Shown here in pieces: positions 60,501-64,000 of a stretch of DNA of 64,000 nucleotides. The DNA lies in assembly GCA_030998015.1 (NCBI GenBank), contig JARWMV010000243.1, positions 620,001 through 684,000 of the forward strand, read 5' to 3'. The stretch is from Ceratorhiza oryzae-sativae. Taxonomy: Eukaryota > Basidiomycota > Agaricomycetes > Cantharellales > Ceratobasidiaceae. The position numbers and the translations under genes are program-made. Every line of letters begins with the position of its first letter. Within the stretch, counting starts at the first letter, position 1. A model generated the notes under the pieces. The model saw only the letters and a list, made by a program, of their open reading frames with translations, was not told the origin of the DNA and searched no databases.

Positions 60501-63500
60501 CCAGACTCCGACCTACACTGGTGCTGGCAGCGATACTTACCGCCCAGGAAGCGTGAGCGGCCGTTCGAGGTCCGTTGCGAGCGAGTCGTACCACAGCGAC
60601 ACGTACATGACTGGTACCGGAAGCGACACATACCGTGCTGGAGGAAGTGACGCTGGCGTGAGCGGCTTTTTGAGCTCGATGTACCCGCCTGCGTCGGAGA
60701 GTGGGACTCGTACTGTCACTGGTTCGAGGTCCGGATCCCATGGTCGTTCGGAGAGTGGCTTCTCGCAAGGAAGGTCGGAAAGCGCGTTTTCGCAGGAGAG
60801 GACGGAGACTGTCACCCAAGGACGCTCCGAAAGTGGATTTAGTCAAGGATCAGGGACGTACGGTCGTCGCTCTGCGACCTACCAGCCGTCCGAAGCATAT
60901 ACCCAGGGTACTACGACATATAATCAAGGATCGACTGCTTACACCCAAGGCTCGGACACCTACGTGCCTCCCGCGAGCGCCTACACCGAGGGTTCCGAGA
61001 CGTATACCCAGGGTTCCGACACTTATAGCCAAGGCTCGCGCACCGAGTCGCCTCCTCCACCTCCTGTGCCCCCCAAGTCCCCGGCTACACCTCGCGCCAC
61101 GCGCACGCGCGCTGAAACTCCGGTCATGCCCACCACCCCCAAAACCCCCAATCCCCTCCCAGAAGACAAGTTTGCCGATTGGCAAGACCGAACACCGCAA
61201 GCGGGCGAAAAGACTCCCTATTCGACTACGATGCCGTTAACCCCCAAGACGATCACATCTATGACGCCCAAGACACAGGTATGTAGAGCTGGTATTACTG
61301 GATTGCTTAGTTACTAATCGGTTTTTATAGGCGGGCGTGATGACTCCACGAACCCCGGGAGGAAGGCTAGGAAAAGCGTTGAGCGAGGCATCGACGGCCC
61401 CGACGAGCGCGGAAGGACTGATGCGGCAGCGTATGAGCCGTGAGATTGTGAATAGCGTACCAGTCCCGAGTGAGAGTGAAGCCATCGTTTTGGGACACAA
61501 CGGACAAGATGTGCGTTTGTTTGGCTTGCGTTATCGGCGCTTACTGACTTGCTTGTCACAACCACAGCCGATTCGAATCAACGCACTATGGTATCTCAAC
61601 GTACACGCTCCACCGCCGTTCGAGTGGCTTCGCACCCAGGCTGTGCTCTATCCCAACGTTCTGATTTTGACTTGGATTGCGCCTACTGGTGGCCGTGGTG
61701 TCGTGACGCTCGATCTGGTCAACTGCACAGAGGTCCGAAGTGCGCCGTCGCCCTCTCACCCGAGTGCGCGAGATGATGTAGGAAGTGTTGCCGCGAGGCT
61801 GCAGAGCCCCGAGCTGGCGGAGACGCTGTGCCCGTTCCAGTTGTTGTACACGGATGGTGTTGAGAGGTTGGGAACAGATACTGCGAGGGAACGTGTTCGT
61901 TGGGTTGGTGCCATTTGGTAAGTCGTACGCCATAGTCACAGGCATACCGAAACTGATTTGATCGATAGGGAAGTGTTGGCTGCTATCGCGCGTGCGCCGA
62001 CTGGTGCTCTCACGGAGCGCTCGGCTTCTCCATCGGGATCGTCGCTCCAGCGTTCGTCCTCGGTTCGCTCATCGTCTTCGGAGGGTTCCGCATCGACTCA
62101 CTTCGTCCCGCCTTTTGATAACATCCCGGATATGGCCAGCACTCTGTCTCGACAATCGTCGTTTGCCATGCCCCGTCAAACTGCGGATGACATGTCTGTG
62201 TCTTCTCTTGTCCCCCCGACTCGGACACCCAGCTTGCGCCGCACGGCATCTATGGCAGACATGGAGCTCGAGGCTGATATTGATAGGGCGTTGAACAGGA
62301 GCAGTGCAGGAGGCGTACCAGTGACAGTGACAAGTGGAGCTAGCCAGGGAGAAAGTACATTGATGAGTCCGCCCCCCGGTCGTCGTCGCAGTGGCCCATA
62401 CACGGCGTCGGAGACCAGCGGTCCATACACCCCAAGCGCTGCCACAACCGACCGTCCCCGCAGCTCGTTCTATGCTTCTTCGAATATCACCGGCCGAGAC
62501 GACACCTACGTGCCGACTGACACTGAGCAGTCGACTGTCCGTGGTGTGCGAATTGCGGCTGATACTCTCTCACTCCGTGACTCGAACTCTGCCTCGATGC
62601 TGGGCGACAGCCATGATGCCTTTTCTACGGGCTACGGCTCGGGTCGCAGTGAAAGTCGCATCTCCACGGCCACTTACTCGCGCCGCCGCACCCTCTCTGC
62701 CGTATCACCCTCGTCTGGCTTGAGCCGCTCTGGTGGTCTCCGTCGACCGAAGCGCGACCGCACACAATCTTTGTCTCCAGCCGCTACCGATCGTCGTATC
62801 TCGATTTCTCCCGTTGACGGCTACAGCACTGCGTCTGAGCGCTTGTCTGTCCCCCGCTCCACTAGTCAAGCTACCGTCCGGACCCGCAGCCCGTCGGTTG
62901 GTTTCGAGTCTGCAAGTGAGGGATCGCGAGACCAGTCTACCTATGGTTCGATCGGCTACGAGATTTGCGAGACGAGCGACATGTCCGAGTTTACGATCGA
63001 TCAAACCGAGTCGCGTGCTCGCAGTCGGACTGTAACGTCTGGGACTGCTCGGATGGTCTCACCAACCAAGCTCAGCGAAGAGTTCATCACCGCCGAGGGT
63101 TCAGCTGCCACCGATTCTCAATTCAACACTGTGCAGTCGTGTCCGTCGACCGACTTTGAGACTGTGACCGTCTGCCCTCCGTCGACCGAGTACGAGGATG
63201 CGCGGAAGTGTGCTTGTCCCCCATCCGTTGAGGAGGCGATCGAGACCATTGTAGAATCGCCCGAACAAATGACGCCTGTAGCAGTGTCGATTGACTTGAC
63301 GCCGGCACCATCGCGGCGGCCTATGTCCTCCAGGCGCACCGCTTCAGAGCTCACTTTTGGTACGGCGAGCACCACGCCATCCCCTGTTCCGACATTCCCT
63401 GTCTCGATAACTCCCGTCCCGATATCGCCTGTCCCAATCGAGCTATCTCCCCCTCCATCGCAACGCTCGTCGTCGAGGCATTCACCATCTGTCAACTCGG

Positions 63501-64000
63501 AACTCGAGCCGGAGATTATTGAGCTCTCGCCACCACCTTCTCAGCGTCCGTCATCTATTCGTTCTCCGTCGGTTAACTCCACCATGGAGCCCGAGTTCAT
63601 CGAGTTGTCTCCCCCTCCTTCCCAGAAGCAGTCTTCGATTTGCTCTCCATCAATGAACTCTATCGAGCAGGAGACGTCGATTGTCTCGCCGACTATGCGC
63701 ACGCCCTCATCGCACACGCAGTCTCTTCAGCGCCTCACCATTTCCTCGCCAGCACGTACTCCAACCGTTGTTTCTCCAAGCGAGCGCACGCCAGTCCCCA
63801 TGTTCTCCGGCGAGCTCACTCCGACCGCGCGCTCACAGAGTACCCACACACTATCTGAGCTCACCCCTTCTCCAAGTCTATCATCACTCCTCGAGCGCCA
63901 GACCCCTGATTACGAGCCTACTGTCCAAGAGGTGTCAACAGAGCATTCACCGACGATCTATGGATCGATGGAACGCACACCCTCGTCGCGCGCACCTTCG
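57593..64000 (+). CDS. Very large repeat-rich PH-domain protein (3' end beyond window)
   Basis: Starts MSRRRSAFDTASYDSRSPSY. The first 1,100 or so residues are low-complexity Ser/Thr/Asp/Arg/Tyr arrays. A PH-like module follows introns at about 61280 and 61512: PIRINALWYLNVHAPPPFEW, LYPNVLILTWIAP, VTLDLVNCTEVRSAPS, FQLLYTDGVERLGTDTA, ERVRWVGAIWEVL. A Ser/Pro-rich tail then runs to the window end with repeats of ELSPPPSQRSSS. A conserved-looking block in front (EEILASLHAKTLDPINFERK) suggests a fixed N-terminal function. The frame slips by one base three times (about 58338, 58547, 58873), all losses, adding up to a whole codon. Likely a cortical or membrane-associated scaffold, from the PH domain only. 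Confidence 0.8.
58085..58560 (+). repeat. R-T-Y-D-D tandem repeats
   Basis: Codon-level tandem array of variants of R-T-[NS]-R-T-S-R-T-Y-D-D-[DA] in the PH-protein gene, rich in TACGACGACG. Confidence 0.85.
58677..58860 (+). repeat. S-N-S-G-G-R-S-E-A-Y tandem repeats
   Basis: Five to six copies of a 10-residue unit (AYSNSGGRSE), diverging at the ends into GYSGARSEEYSATRSE. Confidence 0.88.
60215..60335 (+). repeat. R-S-E-T-N-R-S-D-T-Y tandem repeats
   Basis: Four near-identical 30-base units coding RSETNRSDTY or close variants, the most recent-looking duplication in this gene. Confidence 0.88.
60745..61045 (+). repeat. G-R-S-E-S-G-F-S-Q and Y-T-Q-G-S-x-T repeats
   Basis: Two adjoining arrays: three units of GRSESGFSQ, then about eight units of YTQGSDTY-like sequence. 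Confidence 0.85.

Noticed and set aside
58085..61045. Regularly spaced repeats that could suggest a CRISPR-like array or satellite
   Set aside because: Units are multiples of three, sit in an open frame and have no unique spacers; they are protein repeats in a eukaryotic gene.

Overview
The window looks like nuclear DNA of a filamentous basidiomycete, most likely an Agaricomycete. Genes are packed on both strands and split by many short (about 45-70 base) GT-AG introns. Most products have clear fungal families: seryl-tRNA synthetase, SNF5, DBP4, BTN1/CLN3, NADP-glutamate dehydrogenase, the LCB1 subunit of serine palmitoyltransferase and mitochondrial bL28. Others match proteins I know only from mushroom-forming fungi. 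A Rhizoctonia/Ceratobasidiaceae origin is an inference from the last group, not proven. I saw no transposase, reverse transcriptase, rRNA, tRNA or CRISPR array.

Layout. 1-2002: a secreted single-pass membrane protein on the minus strand that runs off the left edge. 2340-4107: seryl-tRNA synthetase (minus). 4.7-7.5 kb: three related short Cys-containing protein genes (minus), the middle one a pseudogene. 8.3-9.7 kb: a sugar-phosphate/nucleotide-sugar transporter. 11.1-13.8 kb: a proline/serine-rich 861-residue protein. 13.8-18.0 kb: mostly gene-poor, with coding-like fragments at 15.2 and 15.7-16.7 kb and a GC-rich island. 18.07-23.24 kb: SNF5 with an extreme Met/Asn/Gly repeat domain. 23.7-25.8 kb: CCCH zinc-finger protein (minus). 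26.5-29.3 kb: DBP4. 29.55-31.43 kb: BTN1. 31.6-36.5 kb: three tandem members of an uncharacterised Trp-Cys family. 36.9-38.5 kb: gdhA (minus). 39.2-40.0 kb: a small SIN3-like PAH-only protein (minus). 40.9-42.6 kb: NT-C2 (EEIG1/EHBP1) protein. 43.0-43.4 kb: bL28m (minus). 44.3-46.2 kb: an unknown polytopic membrane protein. 46.8-47.6 kb: a GPI-anchored wall protein. 47.9-48.8 kb: a Tim17-like membrane protein (minus). 48.9-51.2 kb: a second locus of the Trp-Cys family, with two domains fused in one gene. 51.6-53.0 kb: an alpha/beta hydrolase (minus). 53.4-54.6 kb: a decayed AIF/FSP1-like oxidoreductase (minus). 55.3-57.2 kb: LCB1 (minus). 57.6 kb to the right edge: a very large repeat-rich PH-domain protein.

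Two signals matter most. First, the Trp-Cys family occurs as five domain copies in two clusters, with an intron at the same place before the Asn-x-[Cys/Ser]-Trp motif. Three of the five copies have replaced the Cys. Second, many otherwise well-conserved genes (LCB1, DBP4, BTN1, the NT-C2 protein, the PH protein and others) carry isolated one-base reading-frame shifts, mostly single-base losses and several in homopolymers. This looks more like residual consensus errors than mass gene decay, and any automatic gene model of this window should be read with that in mind.
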